A program made the position numbers and the translations under genes. Of a stretch of 64,000 bases of DNA, positions 35,819 through 44,064 are shown piece by piece; the stretch's first letter is position 1; each line of letters begins with the position of its first letter. The notes under the pieces were generated by a model. That model made no database searches, was not told where the DNA came from, and saw only the letters and a list, made by a program, of their open reading frames with translations. Source of the DNA: Robinsoniella peoriensis (lineage in GTDB: Bacteria > Bacillota > Clostridia > Lachnospirales > Lachnospiraceae); assembly GCF_042680125.1 (NCBI RefSeq), contig NZ_JBHTNY010000001.1; one strand, 5' to 3'.

Positions 35819-35837
35819 AGATACACTCTGACAATCG

Positions 35838-35876
35838 GGGACGGAGGATTTTAGCAATCCTTTGTCCCTCTTTGTT
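35838..35876 (+). terminator. Rho-independent terminator of murA
   Basis: GGGACGGAGGATT pairs with AATCCTTTGTCCC (two G-U pairs), followed by TCTTTGTTT. Confidence 0.7.
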
Positions 35877-35895
35877 TATTTTTAAATTGTAAACC

Positions 35896-35924
35896 AGCCA
35901 AAGGATTGATTTCTTTGGCTTTTT
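35896..35924 (+). terminator. Second hairpin with T tract upstream of the oxidoreductase gene
   Basis: A perfect 8-bp stem AGCCAAAG/CTTTGGCT (35896-35903, 35913-35920) is followed by four more Ts. It could be a back-up terminator or an attenuator for the next gene. Confidence 0.6.
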
Positions 35925-35949
35925 ATGAAAGAAATGGAGGATGATATTT

Positions 35950-36915
35950 ATGGGACAGGAAAAGATATTTCGCTTTGCTATCATGGGGGCAGGAGGTATT
36001 GCTGAAAAATTTTGTGATGCGGTTAACCGGCTGGAGAACATGGAAGTAATTGCAGTCGCCAGTAAGAGTCTGGACCGGGCATCCCGGTTTGCTAAAAAGA
36101 ACAATGTAGCCCAGGCATATGACAGCTATGAAGAGATGTTAAAGGATGCAGATCCGGATGGAGTCTATATTGCAACGACGCCCAATTACCACTTTGAACT
36201 TACGATGCTCTGCCTGGATTATAAGAAACCGGTACTCTGTGAAAAAGCAATGATGGTAAATGGAGAGGAAGCAAGACTAGTATTCCAAAGATCCAAAGAG
36301 CTGGGAGTCTTTGTTATGGAGGGGATGTGGTCCAGATTCCTTCCTCATAACAAAATTGCTAAACAATGGCTGGAAGAAGGTAAAATCGGTAATGTAGAGC
36401 TGGCCGAAATTAATATTGGCTTCCAGGCGGGAAATGATCCAAAGAACCGCTTTAATAATCCTGATCTGGCGGGCGGTGCGGCAACGGATATCACTGTTTA
36501 TTGTTTTGAACTGATGACATATTTTTTAGATCGTCCGGTAAAAGATATACATACCTATATGATTCAATCTGAAACCGGGGTTGATAAGACCGAACAGATA
36601 TCCATTTTATATGATAATTGTATTGCAAATATGCACGCAAGCATTGCTGCGAAGCTAAATGATGAAGCTGTATTTTACGGGACCGAAGGGAAGATTGTAG
36701 TACCGCTGGTTCACTATGGACAAGAGTGTTCCCTGTACCGTGACCGGGAAGAACCGGTACATTTTACAGATCAGACAGAGAATGGATTTATTTATGAAAT
36801 CCAGGAAATGGTGGACTGCGTGAAACGTGGTGAGGTGGAGAGCAAGGTGACACCTCATGAAATGACAATCCGCTGCGCTACAATGTTTGATCAGCTAATG
36901 GGAAGAAAGGGTTAA
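35950..36915 (+). CDS. Gfo/Idh/MocA-family NAD(P)-dependent oxidoreductase
   Basis: A 321-residue dehydrogenase with N-terminal Rossmann fold (FAIMGAGGIAEKF) and C-terminal alpha/beta substrate domain. The usual catalytic EKP motif reads CEKAMMVN, keeping the lysine but changing proline to alanine. Probable catalytic region GGAATDITVYCFE. The start ATG 35950 is nine bases after GGAGG; the ATG at 35941 is directly next to the GGAGG and so unlikely. Members act on sugars, inositols and related diols, and the substrate cannot be read from the sequence. It stands alone between two terminators and the next gene. Confidence 0.85.
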   Translation: MGQEKIFRFAIMGAGGIAEKFCDAVNRLENMEVIAVASKSLDRASRFAKKNNVAQAYDSYEEMLKDADPDGVYIATTPNYHFELTMLCLDYKKPVLCEKAMMVNGEEARLVFQRSKELGVFVMEGMWSRFLPHNKIAKQWLEEGKIGNVELAEINIGFQAGNDPKNRFNNPDLAGGAATDITVYCFELMTYFLDRPVKDIHTYMIQSETGVDKTEQISILYDNCIANMHASIAAKLNDEAVFYGTEGKIVVPLVHYGQECSLYRDREEPVHFTDQTENGFIYEIQEMVDCVKRGEVESKVTPHEMTIRCATMFDQLMGRKG

Positions 36916-37039
36916 GCACCAATTCATGCCAATCAAGGTTTATCCTAATAAAAAATTGAATTCTTCTTTATAAATATCATGATATATAGTATGATATTAA
37001 CTGATACTGTTCATAATCAGAGTAAAGGAGAAAACGAAC

Positions 37040-37999
37040 ATGAAAAATAAAAACATGAAGTATATCATTGCCGGAGTTGTAGTGCTCGTTGTAATAGCAG
37101 TTGCTGCAGCTGTGTTGGTGACAGGAAATAAGAAAAAAAATTCTGAAGATAAAATGGGAAAAACGGAGCAGTCATCGGAAACATTGACAGAACAAAAAAC
37201 AGAAAACTCATCGGAATTACAGACGGAGAAAAAAACTGAAAATTCATCTGAAAATCCAGAGGAAAATGTAATTACTGCCATGTATCTCACCTATGGAGAA
37301 GAAAACTTTATTTTTATCGATACAAAAAACGGAACACTTTTCACGGCACCGGTGCCGGAGGGCGGTCTGGTTGATAAAGATGGGAAACAGATCAAGCAGG
37401 AAGATCTGACCAGAGGAAATATTTTAAAGATTTATGGAAATGGAATAATGCTGCAGTCTTATCCGGGACAGTACCCGGGAGTTACAAAAATGGTGCTGGA
37501 TCAGACCGGAAAGCCGGAGGATGCGGACCAGTATAATGAGATCATCGACCAGATTTACCAGGAGCCGGATCCTGCTGAGCCTCCATATCTTTCTGCTGAG
37601 TACACCCAGCCGGAAGCAGTCGTATCGGCAGCGATTACCCGGGGCGGATACGAGTGGAGCTACGAAAATGAGGATGGTACCACAGGTACTGCAAAAACTG
37701 ATATGGCGCCGGTCCTTGGATGGAAGGAAATCAATGATCTTACTTTAAATGAACCTACGGATCTGAAACTGGACTTTACGAAAAAACCAGACACCATAGA
37801 AATTATCCGGTGGACGGAGGATGTACAGAAGCAGTATAGCGAAGGCAGCGATGTACCCGAGGGAGAAAAGGTAGAGCCGGAAGAGAAGGATGGAGTATTC
37901 ATTATTCCGGCAGCAGAAGCAGGGTATACCTATCAGATAACCGCAAAATGGGACAACGGAACTGTAGATTTTGGATTCGTGACAAAGAGTAAGAAATAA
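37040..37999 (+). CDS. Membrane-anchored extracellular protein of unknown function, 319 aa
   Basis: One N-terminal membrane segment (about 7-29) after MKNKNMK, no lipobox Cys, then a polar linker rich in E, K, S and T (KTENSSE repeated three times in variant form) and an extracellular core from about residue 76. The core shows strand-rich segments (EENFIFIDTKNGTLFTAPVP; ILKIYGNGIMLQ) and ends with VDFGFVTKSKK, like an Ig or beta-sandwich fold. I do not recognise the family. The gene has AAGGAG before the ATG. It is followed by the GCGTGTTT palindrome at 38019 that may act as its transcript end. Confidence 0.75.
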   Translation: MKNKNMKYIIAGVVVLVVIAVAAAVLVTGNKKKNSEDKMGKTEQSSETLTEQKTENSSELQTEKKTENSSENPEENVITAMYLTYGEENFIFIDTKNGTLFTAPVPEGGLVDKDGKQIKQEDLTRGNILKIYGNGIMLQSYPGQYPGVTKMVLDQTGKPEDADQYNEIIDQIYQEPDPAEPPYLSAEYTQPEAVVSAAITRGGYEWSYENEDGTTGTAKTDMAPVLGWKEINDLTLNEPTDLKLDFTKKPDTIEIIRWTEDVQKQYSEGSDVPEGEKVEPEEKDGVFIIPAAEAGYTYQITAKWDNGTVDFGFVTKSKK

Positions 38000-38018
38000 T
38001 AATTTTAAAATGATTTAT

Positions 38019-38052
38019 AGCGTGTTTGAAAACAAAGTTCGGACACGCTCTT
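38019..38052 (+). repeat. Short palindromic repeat (GCGTGTTTGAA ... TTCGGACACGC)
   Basis: AGCGTGTTTGAA (38019-38030) and TTCGGACACGCTCT (38039-38052) pair at 10 of 12 positions, the other two being G-U in RNA. It is the mirror copy of the element at 3563-3596. Confidence 0.65.
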
Positions 38053-38090
38053 GGGGGACAGAACAGATAAAGCTGAAAGGATAAGAAACA

Positions 38091-38438
38091 ATGGTATTTT
38101 TGGAAAGCACATTGGTGTCCATCGTAAACCTGGCGGTGCTGCTCTTTGAGTACATTGGCGTGGGTGTCATCGCGTATACCGGAATTCAGGGAATTATTAA
38201 TTATATCCGCAGAAAACCGGAGACGCGGCTCATGCTGGCAAAGGGACTGGCAATGGGGTTGGAATTTAAGCTTGGCAGTGAAATTCTAAGAACGGTAGTT
38301 GTTCGCCAAATCTCTGAAATTGTCCTGGTAGCAGGAATTATTGCTTTGCGGGCTATCCTGACATTTTTAATTCACTGGGAAATAAAAAATGAAGAAAAAG
38401 AATATGACCTTCATCTTAGTAAGAAGGAAGAGAATTGA
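38091..38438 (+). CDS. DUF1622 family membrane protein
   Basis: A 115-residue protein with three predicted membrane helices (about 5-27, 52-68 and 78-95). It has the family pattern EYIGVGVIAYTGIQGIINYI, then ETRLMLAKGLAMGLEFKLGSEILRTVVVR. Function unknown; members are small inner-membrane proteins. AAAGGAT before the ATG. The last bases lead into a terminator at 38455 that overlaps the stop of the convergent MerR-type gene. Confidence 0.87.
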   Translation: MVFLESTLVSIVNLAVLLFEYIGVGVIAYTGIQGIINYIRRKPETRLMLAKGLAMGLEFKLGSEILRTVVVRQISEIVLVAGIIALRAILTFLIHWEIKNEEKEYDLHLSKKEEN

Positions 38439-38454
38439 ATGGTTAAGAGATCTG

Positions 38455-38480
38455 AAGAGACTGAATCAGTCTCTTTTTTC
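38455..38480 (+). terminator. Rho-independent terminator of the DUF1622 gene
   Basis: AAGAGACT/AGTCTCTT stem with a five-base loop, then six Ts. It overlaps the stop codon of the opposite-strand regulator (38466-38468). Confidence 0.85.
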
Positions 38481-39293
38481 TTTGACTAAAACAGAAATCT
38501 GAATCACATAATTGTCATATCCATTTACTGTTAGTTCATCCAGCAGATAATCTTCGAAGAAGAGTTCATCTAATTCCAGTGCATGTTCTCCTGCAAAAGT
38601 AAGCATCCGGCGATAAGTTTCTCCGATCTGTTTCCAACCGCCCTGATGGTAACCATATAAATAAGCCCCTCCCGGCTTTAAGGTATAAGATACTCCCTTA
38701 GTCGGGGAATCCAGGAGCAGATAAATATGGCGGTAATCGTTGTATATACCTTGGTGAATTTTCGTTGCGTATTGCAGAAATCCGATCCCATAAGGGCTCT
38801 TAATTCCAAGGTTTTCCCCCAGACTAATCAGTTCCCCTATTTTTTTTGCCAGTTCTTTGTCATTATAAGTTGAAGTATGGGTAGGAATATAGTACTGGGG
38901 CGCTGTTTCTAATACCTCAATTCTGGAAAAATCTTTTTGCAGAGCTTTTTGAATAAATTCAGATTTAAACCGCAGCCATTTTTTGGTTTTCTTCAGTTTT
39001 GCCATTTTCCGGTCGATTATTTTTTCCTCTTCTTCTAAAAGTGATATTAAGGCTTGAGGGCTTTTATGATCCAGGTAGTATTTTATATCAGACAGGGGCA
39101 TATCCAGCTCTTTTAAATTCCAGATCACATCAAACACATCCAGTTGGGAAATGGAGTAATACCGATAATCGTTGTCCAGTTTTATTTCAGGAGAAAACAG
39201 ACCGATTTTGTCATAGTGAAACAGGGTGTGCTTGGTGACTCCGGTGAGTTTTGCAAATTCTCCTGTTGTAAAATAAAGATCTTTATTAATCAT
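38466..39293 (-). CDS. MerR-family transcription activator with GyrI/BmrR-like ligand domain
   Basis: A 275-residue regulator. The N-terminal MerR winged helix reads [31 protein letters not shown] dimerisation coil at about 80-120 follows ([22 protein letters not shown]). The C-terminal half (about 125-275) resembles a GyrI-like effector-binding domain. It is divergent from the MATE transporter gene. The promoter of that gene has the long 19-bp spacer and a dyad (see 39377-39407), so it is probably a drug-responsive activator of the pump, as BmrR is of Bmr (inference). Confidence 0.88.
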   Translation of the reverse strand: MINKDLYFTTGEFAKLTGVTKHTLFHYDKIGLFSPEIKLDNDYRYYSISQLDVFDVIWNLKELDMPLSDIKYYLDHKSPQALISLLEEEEKIIDRKMAKLKKTKKWLRFKSEFIQKALQKDFSRIEVLETAPQYYIPTHTSTYNDKELAKKIGELISLGENLGIKSPYGIGFLQYATKIHQGIYNDYRHIYLLLDSPTKGVSYTLKPGGAYLYGYHQGGWKQIGETYRRMLTFAGEHALELDELFFEDYLLDELTVNGYDNYVIQISVLVKEKRD

Positions 39294-39376
39294 AAATCTC
39301 CCTTCCTTTCATATTTTTTTTAATTTAAATGATATATAAATTGTAAGCTCACATTTTATTAGAAAATAATTTTTCC

Positions 39377-39407
39377 TTGACTATAGGGTAACCCGATACC
39401 TTATGAT
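39377..39407 (+). promoter_or_regulatory. MerR-type promoter of the MATE gene, 19-bp spacer with dyad
   Basis: TTGACT (39377-39382), a 19-bp spacer and TATGAT (39402-39407). The spacer holds the dyad TATAGGGT-A-ACCCGATA. This overlong spacing is the hallmark of promoters that MerR activators twist into working alignment. Confidence 0.85.
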
Positions 39408-39450
39408 AGTAAAGAAATCGCTAAAATGCAATAAAAAGAGGTGTTATATC

Positions 39451-40782
39451 ATGAAAAATTCAATTACGAAAGATTTTAATTTTGTTTCTCTGCTGAGATT
39501 TGCTCTGCCTACTATGGTAATGATGGTGTTTATGTCCCTGTATACCATTGTGGATGGTGTTTTTATATCCAGGCTTCTTGGAAGTGATGCTCTGTCTGCT
39601 ACAAATATTGTTTATCCTGCGGTGAATATACTGATAGCGGTTGGCGTTATGCTGGCTACCGGCGGCAGTGCAATTATAGCAAGAAAAATGGGAGAAAAGA
39701 AACCAGAGGAAGCCAGACAGAATTTTACTTTAATTGTAATTTCCGGATTGTTGTTTGGTATCTTGTCCTTAACGGCAGGCAATATTTTTATAGAGCCTAT
39801 GGTAAAAGCGCTGGGGGCTACGGATAAAATACTTGGGAATAGTATTTCTTATTTACAGATTCTCCTTTTATTTGCGCCTGCATGTGTACTTCAGCTGTTA
39901 TTCCAGTCATTCTTCGTGACAGCAGGGAAGCCTGTAATCGGACTGGGACTGACTTTGCTGGGAGGACTTACAAATGCTGTGCTGGATTACGTTTTTATGG
40001 GTCCGTTGCAGATGGGGATCGGGGGAGCAGCTCTGGCTACAGGAATTGGACAGGCAGTACCGGGTGTAGCCGGCCTTATCTATTTTTGGAAAATAAAGAG
40101 AGATTTATTCTTTGTTAAACCCAAAATGGATTTTGGCGTGCTGAAAGAAAGCTGTCTGAACGGTTCGTCAGAGATGGTTACTAATCTGTCTGCTGCAATT
40201 GTAACCTTTTTGTTTAATATTATTATGCTTCGGTTTCTGGGGGAAAATGGCGTTGCGGCGATTACGATCGTACTTTATGGCCAGTTCCTGTTCAATGCTT
40301 TATATCTGGGATTTGCAATAGGTGTAGCGCCTGTGTTCAGTTTTAACTACGGAAGTGGAAATGTGATTTTACTACAGCGGATTTATAAAATCTGTACCCG
40401 GTTTATTGCCGTTTCCGCAGTTGTAATTACGATCATTGCGTTGGCGGGGGCACCCATAATTGTAGAAATATTTACACCGCGTACTTCAGCAACCTATGAA
40501 ATTGCCAGAAGAGGATTCTTTCTGTTCTCATTTAACTATTTGTTTGCAGGGATGAATATCTTCGCATCCGGCATGTTTACTGCATTTTCAAACGGTAAAA
40601 TATCGGCGGCGATATCATTTATGCGTACCTTTGGCTTTATAGTGAGCTGCATTTTGATTCTGCCTTATATCATAGGTGTTGATGGGGTCTGGATGGCAGT
40701 TCCCCTTGCAGAGTGTCTCACTGTATTTATCTCCTGTTTCTTCTTCCGCAGAAAGAGAGAAGTTTACGGTTATGCAGTATAA
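39451..40782 (+). CDS. MATE-family multidrug efflux transporter
   Basis: A 443-residue membrane protein with about twelve helices, typical MATE layout: SLLRFALPTMVMMVFMSLYT, VDGVFISRLLG, then a second half with NGSSEMVTNLSAAIVTFLFN. Exchanges Na+ or H+ for cationic or toxic compounds. ATG 39451 has AGAGGTG; the frame extends to 39403 but that ATG lies inside the promoter region. Divergent from the MerR-type regulator. A bidirectional terminator follows. Confidence 0.92.
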   Translation: MKNSITKDFNFVSLLRFALPTMVMMVFMSLYTIVDGVFISRLLGSDALSATNIVYPAVNILIAVGVMLATGGSAIIARKMGEKKPEEARQNFTLIVISGLLFGILSLTAGNIFIEPMVKALGATDKILGNSISYLQILLLFAPACVLQLLFQSFFVTAGKPVIGLGLTLLGGLTNAVLDYVFMGPLQMGIGGAALATGIGQAVPGVAGLIYFWKIKRDLFFVKPKMDFGVLKESCLNGSSEMVTNLSAAIVTFLFNIIMLRFLGENGVAAITIVLYGQFLFNALYLGFAIGVAPVFSFNYGSGNVILLQRIYKICTRFIAVSAVVITIIALAGAPIIVEIFTPRTSATYEIARRGFFLFSFNYLFAGMNIFASGMFTAFSNGKISAAISFMRTFGFIVSCILILPYIIGVDGVWMAVPLAECLTVFISCFFFRRKREVYGYAV

Positions 40783-40783
40783 G

Positions 40784-40822
40784 AAAAAAGTTATCAAGAT
40801 GATTACGTTCTTGATAACTTTT
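40784..40822. terminator. Bidirectional terminator between MATE and PduB-like genes
   Basis: A perfect stem AAAAAAGTTATCAAG/CTTGATAACTTTTTT (40784-40798, 40808-40822) gives a T run on either strand. Confidence 0.9.
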
Positions 40823-40835
40823 TTATTTACCGTAT

Positions 40836-41549
40836 TTACAGATAAGGTATGCCGGGAATCTCCGGGTAGCTGCCCATGGAAATCAATAATTCCAGCCCTA
40901 CCTGCCGAGCGGCCAGAACAGCTTCCTTTACGGCGCTGGCGTTGCCGGATACAGCAAGAATGACTTCATTAGAGTGGCTGGTACCTTTATTCGGGGTCAT
41001 ATACTCGATTATATTTACGCCGGCGGCTTTCATTGCATTATCAGCCATTACAAGACCGATAGCAGCCGGTGAACCGCATAAGAAGCCAAACGCCTGGCCT
41101 GCGGGAGCGTGAAAAGCTTTGTTCAGTACCTGCCCTGCACTTGCAGAAAAAGCAAATTCCAGGTGTCCGGCTTCGCTGATATAAAGTTCCCCTGCATACT
41201 TATTTGTCAGTTCAAGAGCAATGGAAACAGCCTGCCTGACATCAGAAACACTGTTTCCGCCAAGTACAATGTAATTACCATGTCCGCCCCAGCCCTTGGT
41301 ATCTCTGGGAAGTTCGATGGATAATACTTCTGTATTGGTGGCTTTCACTGCTTCATCTACAGCAGTGAGCTGTCCTGCCGCACCGGTTCGGGAACTGAAA
41401 ACACCTATGGTATGATAAGCTTTTCCAACATTCATTTGTTCCAAAAGAGCATCATCGATTCCCGCAATCACCAAACCGATTGTGTCCAGTACCGCGGTTC
41501 CGATAAATTCCGTTCTTGTGCAGTTCATGCTGATTGATTTTACATCCAT
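40836..41549 (-). CDS. PduB-like tandem-BMC microcompartment shell protein
   Basis: A 237-residue protein with two BMC domains, the trimer-forming shell class. It shows TEFIGTAVLDTIGLVIAGID, AVKATNTEVLSIELPRDTKG, NYIVLGGNSVSDVR, then SAGQVLNKAFHAPAGQAFGF and IGLVMADNAMKAAGVNIIEY, which I recognise as PduB. It lacks the N-terminal core-binding extension of long PduB and so matches the short PduB' form. Ribosome binding site AGAGGAG precedes the ATG. No other microcompartment gene (hexameric or vertex shell, aldehyde dehydrogenase, diol dehydratase) lies in the window, so it is an isolated copy. Its partners must be encoded elsewhere, or it is a remnant or moonlights. Confidence 0.9.
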   Translation of the reverse strand: MDVKSISMNCTRTEFIGTAVLDTIGLVIAGIDDALLEQMNVGKAYHTIGVFSSRTGAAGQLTAVDEAVKATNTEVLSIELPRDTKGWGGHGNYIVLGGNSVSDVRQAVSIALELTNKYAGELYISEAGHLEFAFSASAGQVLNKAFHAPAGQAFGFLCGSPAAIGLVMADNAMKAAGVNIIEYMTPNKGTSHSNEVILAVSGNASAVKEAVLAARQVGLELLISMGSYPEIPGIPYL

Positions 41550-41635
41550 AGTTTTGTTTTCTCCTCTTTAACGATACTTTCATGCATTCAGTATAAAGAA
41601 AAAACAACAAAAAGTCAACGAAAACAAATATTGCT

Positions 41636-42232
41636 TTACAGATCTTTTTCAATAAAGTGAACAGAATATTTATCCCAGTATTTTTTATAAACCCGTTCAT
41701 TTTGTCCATCGAAATTGAGCTGGTACATTCTGAATGTGGTTAATATATCCTTCGGCTGCCAGTGTTCTTCGTAAGAATATTGATAGTTCATGCCCAGGCG
41801 TCTCATGACTTTGCCGCTGCGGGAGTTTTTGATATCATGGGTAGCTGTTACATACCGGAATCCGTCTCTTTTTAATTGCTCTAATACGGCTTTTGCAGCC
41901 TCTGATACGATTCCCTTGTGCCAGAATTCTTTTCTTAGTCCATAGCCGAAATCATAGCTGTCATCCATGCACACATGTACATAACCAATGGGCACATTAT
42001 CTGTTTTCAGGCAGACAGCATATCGGTATCCTTTCGCCTGCTGATATGATCTGGCATAGTTTTCTTTGAAAAAAGTTCTGGTTTCTTCCAGTGATTTCAG
42101 AGGAAACCAGGGTAAATAAGTATTCACTTCTTCATCTTTGTAGATGGAAAATAAGGCATCCATGTCATTTTCAGTGAATTTCCTTAATATCAGTCTGTCT
42201 GTTTCCAGTGCAGGTGTATTTTGAATCTGCAT
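41636..42232 (-). CDS. GNAT-family N-acetyltransferase (RimJ/RimL type)
   Basis: A 198-residue acetyltransferase. ETDRLILRKFTENDMDALFS begins the fold, YGLRKEFWHKGIVSEAAKAV is the acetyl-CoA loop (motif A region), and NSRSGKVMRRLGMNYQYSYE lies near the C-terminus. Members acetylate protein N-termini or small amines with acetyl-CoA. The start at 42232 has AAGGGGAG upstream; the frame continues to 42259 without a site. It is separate from the PduB-like gene (87-bp gap). Confidence 0.85.
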   Translation of the reverse strand: MQIQNTPALETDRLILRKFTENDMDALFSIYKDEEVNTYLPWFPLKSLEETRTFFKENYARSYQQAKGYRYAVCLKTDNVPIGYVHVCMDDSYDFGYGLRKEFWHKGIVSEAAKAVLEQLKRDGFRYVTATHDIKNSRSGKVMRRLGMNYQYSYEEHWQPKDILTTFRMYQLNFDGQNERVYKKYWDKYSVHFIEKDL

Positions 42233-42443
42233 TTTACTCCCCTTTCTACAACCCGGCAAACGATTTTTATTCGTTGTTCCGATTGTTGTGCTATCTTATT
42301 GTACCGTTCCGCTTATCGCTTGTTTCTTTACCATATTCTATCATTTGGTACTCCTAAAGTCACGACATATCTGCTTCTATTGCTTTTTCTATATAATTTT
42401 TTATCAAATTTTTATCATTAGAGTAATTTCCATAAAAAAGTAC

Positions 42444-42472
42444 TTGACGAACAGGCGAATAAGCGTTATCGT
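42444..42472 (+). promoter_or_regulatory. Promoter upstream of the SAM riboswitch
   Basis: TTGACG (42444-42449), a 17-bp spacer and a weak -10, TATCGT (42467-42472). Confidence 0.6.
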
Positions 42473-42503
42473 AGTAGACGTAACAAAATTAAATATTATA
42501 TTT

Positions 42504-42605
42504 TCTCTTATTCAGAGTGGTGGAGATACAAAGGATCTGTGAAACCACGGCAACCCCGTCAGAGGAAGGTGCCAACCTGAGCGAGTAATTCGAACAATAA
42601 GAGGA
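42504..42605 (+). ncRNA. SAM riboswitch (S-box, class I)
   Basis: Closing stem CTCTTATT/AATAAGAG. Conserved segments in order: CAGAGTGGTGGAG, GATCTGTGAAACCACGGCAAC, AGGAAGGTGCCAACCTGAGC. This is the S-box aptamer; SAM binding favours the terminator at 42629-42653 and lowers metK expression. Placement just ahead of metK supports the call. Confidence 0.95.
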
Positions 42606-42628
42606 TTTACTTATCATAATAGATAGGG

Positions 42629-42653
42629 GGTCCGCTTAGTGCGGACCTTTTTT
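42629..42653 (+). terminator. Riboswitch expression-platform terminator
   Basis: Perfect 7-bp stem GGTCCGC/GCGGACC with a five-base loop, then six Ts. An alternative pairing with the upstream TTACTTATC region could form the antiterminator. Confidence 0.88.
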
Positions 42654-42774
42654 AGTTTAAAAGCAGGAGCGGTTTTGTGAAGCGGGACATGTTCCCGGCC
42701 TCAAGTAAGCCTGCAGGATATGTTAAATCGATCTCGTGAGAAAATATAAATGCTCTTATCCAAAGGAGGATTCT

Positions 42775-43962
42775 ATGGAAAAATTATTATTTACTTCTGA
42801 ATCAGTAACAGAAGGACATCCGGACAAAATGTGCGACCAGATCTCTGATGCTATCTTAGATGCTCTGTTAGAGCAGGATCCCATGAGCCGTGTGGCGTGT
42901 GAGACTGCAACTACTACAGGCATGGTTCTGGTAATGGGAGAAATTTCTACAAATGCTTATGTGGATATCCAGAAGATTGTGCGTGATACGGTAAGAAACA
43001 TTGGCTATACACGTGGAAAATATGGATTTGATGCGGAAACCTGCGGCGTTATCACAGCCATTGACGAGCAGTCTTCCGATATTGCCATGGGCGTTGACAA
43101 AGCGCTGGAAGCAAAGGAAAATACCATGACCGATGATGAAATTGAAGCAATCGGTGCAGGAGATCAGGGAATGATGTTCGGCTATGCGGTAAATGAAACG
43201 GAAGAATTAATGCCGTATCCAATTTCACTGGCACACAAATTAGCGCTGCAGCTTACAAAAGTTCGTAAAGACGGCACACTTTCTTACCTGAGACCGGACG
43301 GAAAGACTCAGGTCAGTGTAGAATATGATGAAAATGGCAAGCCATCCAGACTGGATGCAGTTGTTCTGTCTACACAGCATGATCCGGATGTAACACAGGA
43401 GCAGATTCATGAGGATATTAAAAAATATGTATTTGATGTAATTCTGCCTGCTGAAATGGTAGATGAGAATACGAAATTTTTTATCAATCCAACCGGACGT
43501 TTTGTAATCGGCGGACCACATGGAGACAGCGGTCTTACCGGACGTAAGATTATTGTAGATACTTATGGCGGATATGCAAGACACGGCGGCGGAGCATTTT
43601 CAGGAAAAGACTGCACCAAGGTAGACCGTTCTGCAGCATATGCAGCACGGTATGTGGCAAAAAATATTGTGGCCGCAGGACTGGCTGAAAAATGTGAGAT
43701 TCAGTTATCTTATGCAATCGGAGTTGCAAAACCCACCTCTGTCATGATCGATACCTTTGGAACCGGCAAATTATCAGATGAGAAGATTACGGAAATCGTA
43801 AGAGAGAATTTTGACCTTCGTCCTGCCGGAATTATAAAGATGCTGGATCTTCGCCGCCCGATCTATAAGCAGACTGCTGCTTACGGACATTTCGGCAGAA
43901 ATGATCTGGATCTGCCCTGGGAGAAGCTGGATAAAGTCGAAATTCTTAAGAAGTACTTGTAA
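42775..43962 (+). CDS. metK: S-adenosylmethionine synthetase
   Basis: Makes SAM from methionine and ATP in the cytoplasm. The 395-residue enzyme has full family length. Motifs: [22 protein letters not shown]-binding [32 protein letters not shown] and [22 protein letters not shown] 42775 has AAAGGAGG; the longer frame from 42736 has no site. Controlled by the S-box riboswitch upstream, so expressed when SAM is low. Confidence 0.97.
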   Translation: MEKLLFTSESVTEGHPDKMCDQISDAILDALLEQDPMSRVACETATTTGMVLVMGEISTNAYVDIQKIVRDTVRNIGYTRGKYGFDAETCGVITAIDEQSSDIAMGVDKALEAKENTMTDDEIEAIGAGDQGMMFGYAVNETEELMPYPISLAHKLALQLTKVRKDGTLSYLRPDGKTQVSVEYDENGKPSRLDAVVLSTQHDPDVTQEQIHEDIKKYVFDVILPAEMVDENTKFFINPTGRFVIGGPHGDSGLTGRKIIVDTYGGYARHGGGAFSGKDCTKVDRSAAYAARYVAKNIVAAGLAEKCEIQLSYAIGVAKPTSVMIDTFGTGKLSDEKITEIVRENFDLRPAGIIKMLDLRRPIYKQTAAYGHFGRNDLDLPWEKLDKVEILKKYL

Positions 43963-44064
43963 ATTTATGAAAAATTTATAAAAGTCCTTGTTTGTTTAGA
44001 TGTAAATATGGCTCCTTTATGCTATACTGAAAAGAGAACGGTATAACATAAAGGAGTTTTTGCT

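Larger units (their letters stand above)
42233..42774. other. Regulatory intergenic region before metK
   Basis: The 542 bp without a coding gene hold the promoter (42444), the SAM riboswitch (42504), its terminator (42629) and a further small foldable segment at 42663-42717 (GCAGG/CCTGC with an inner CGGGACATGTTCCCG hairpin) of unknown role. No supported gene was seen at 42260-42440. Confidence 0.6.

Noticed and set aside
42288..42542. 84-aa ORF on the plus strand
   Set aside because: Overlaps the metK promoter and the start of the SAM riboswitch; AT-rich and without a ribosome binding site.
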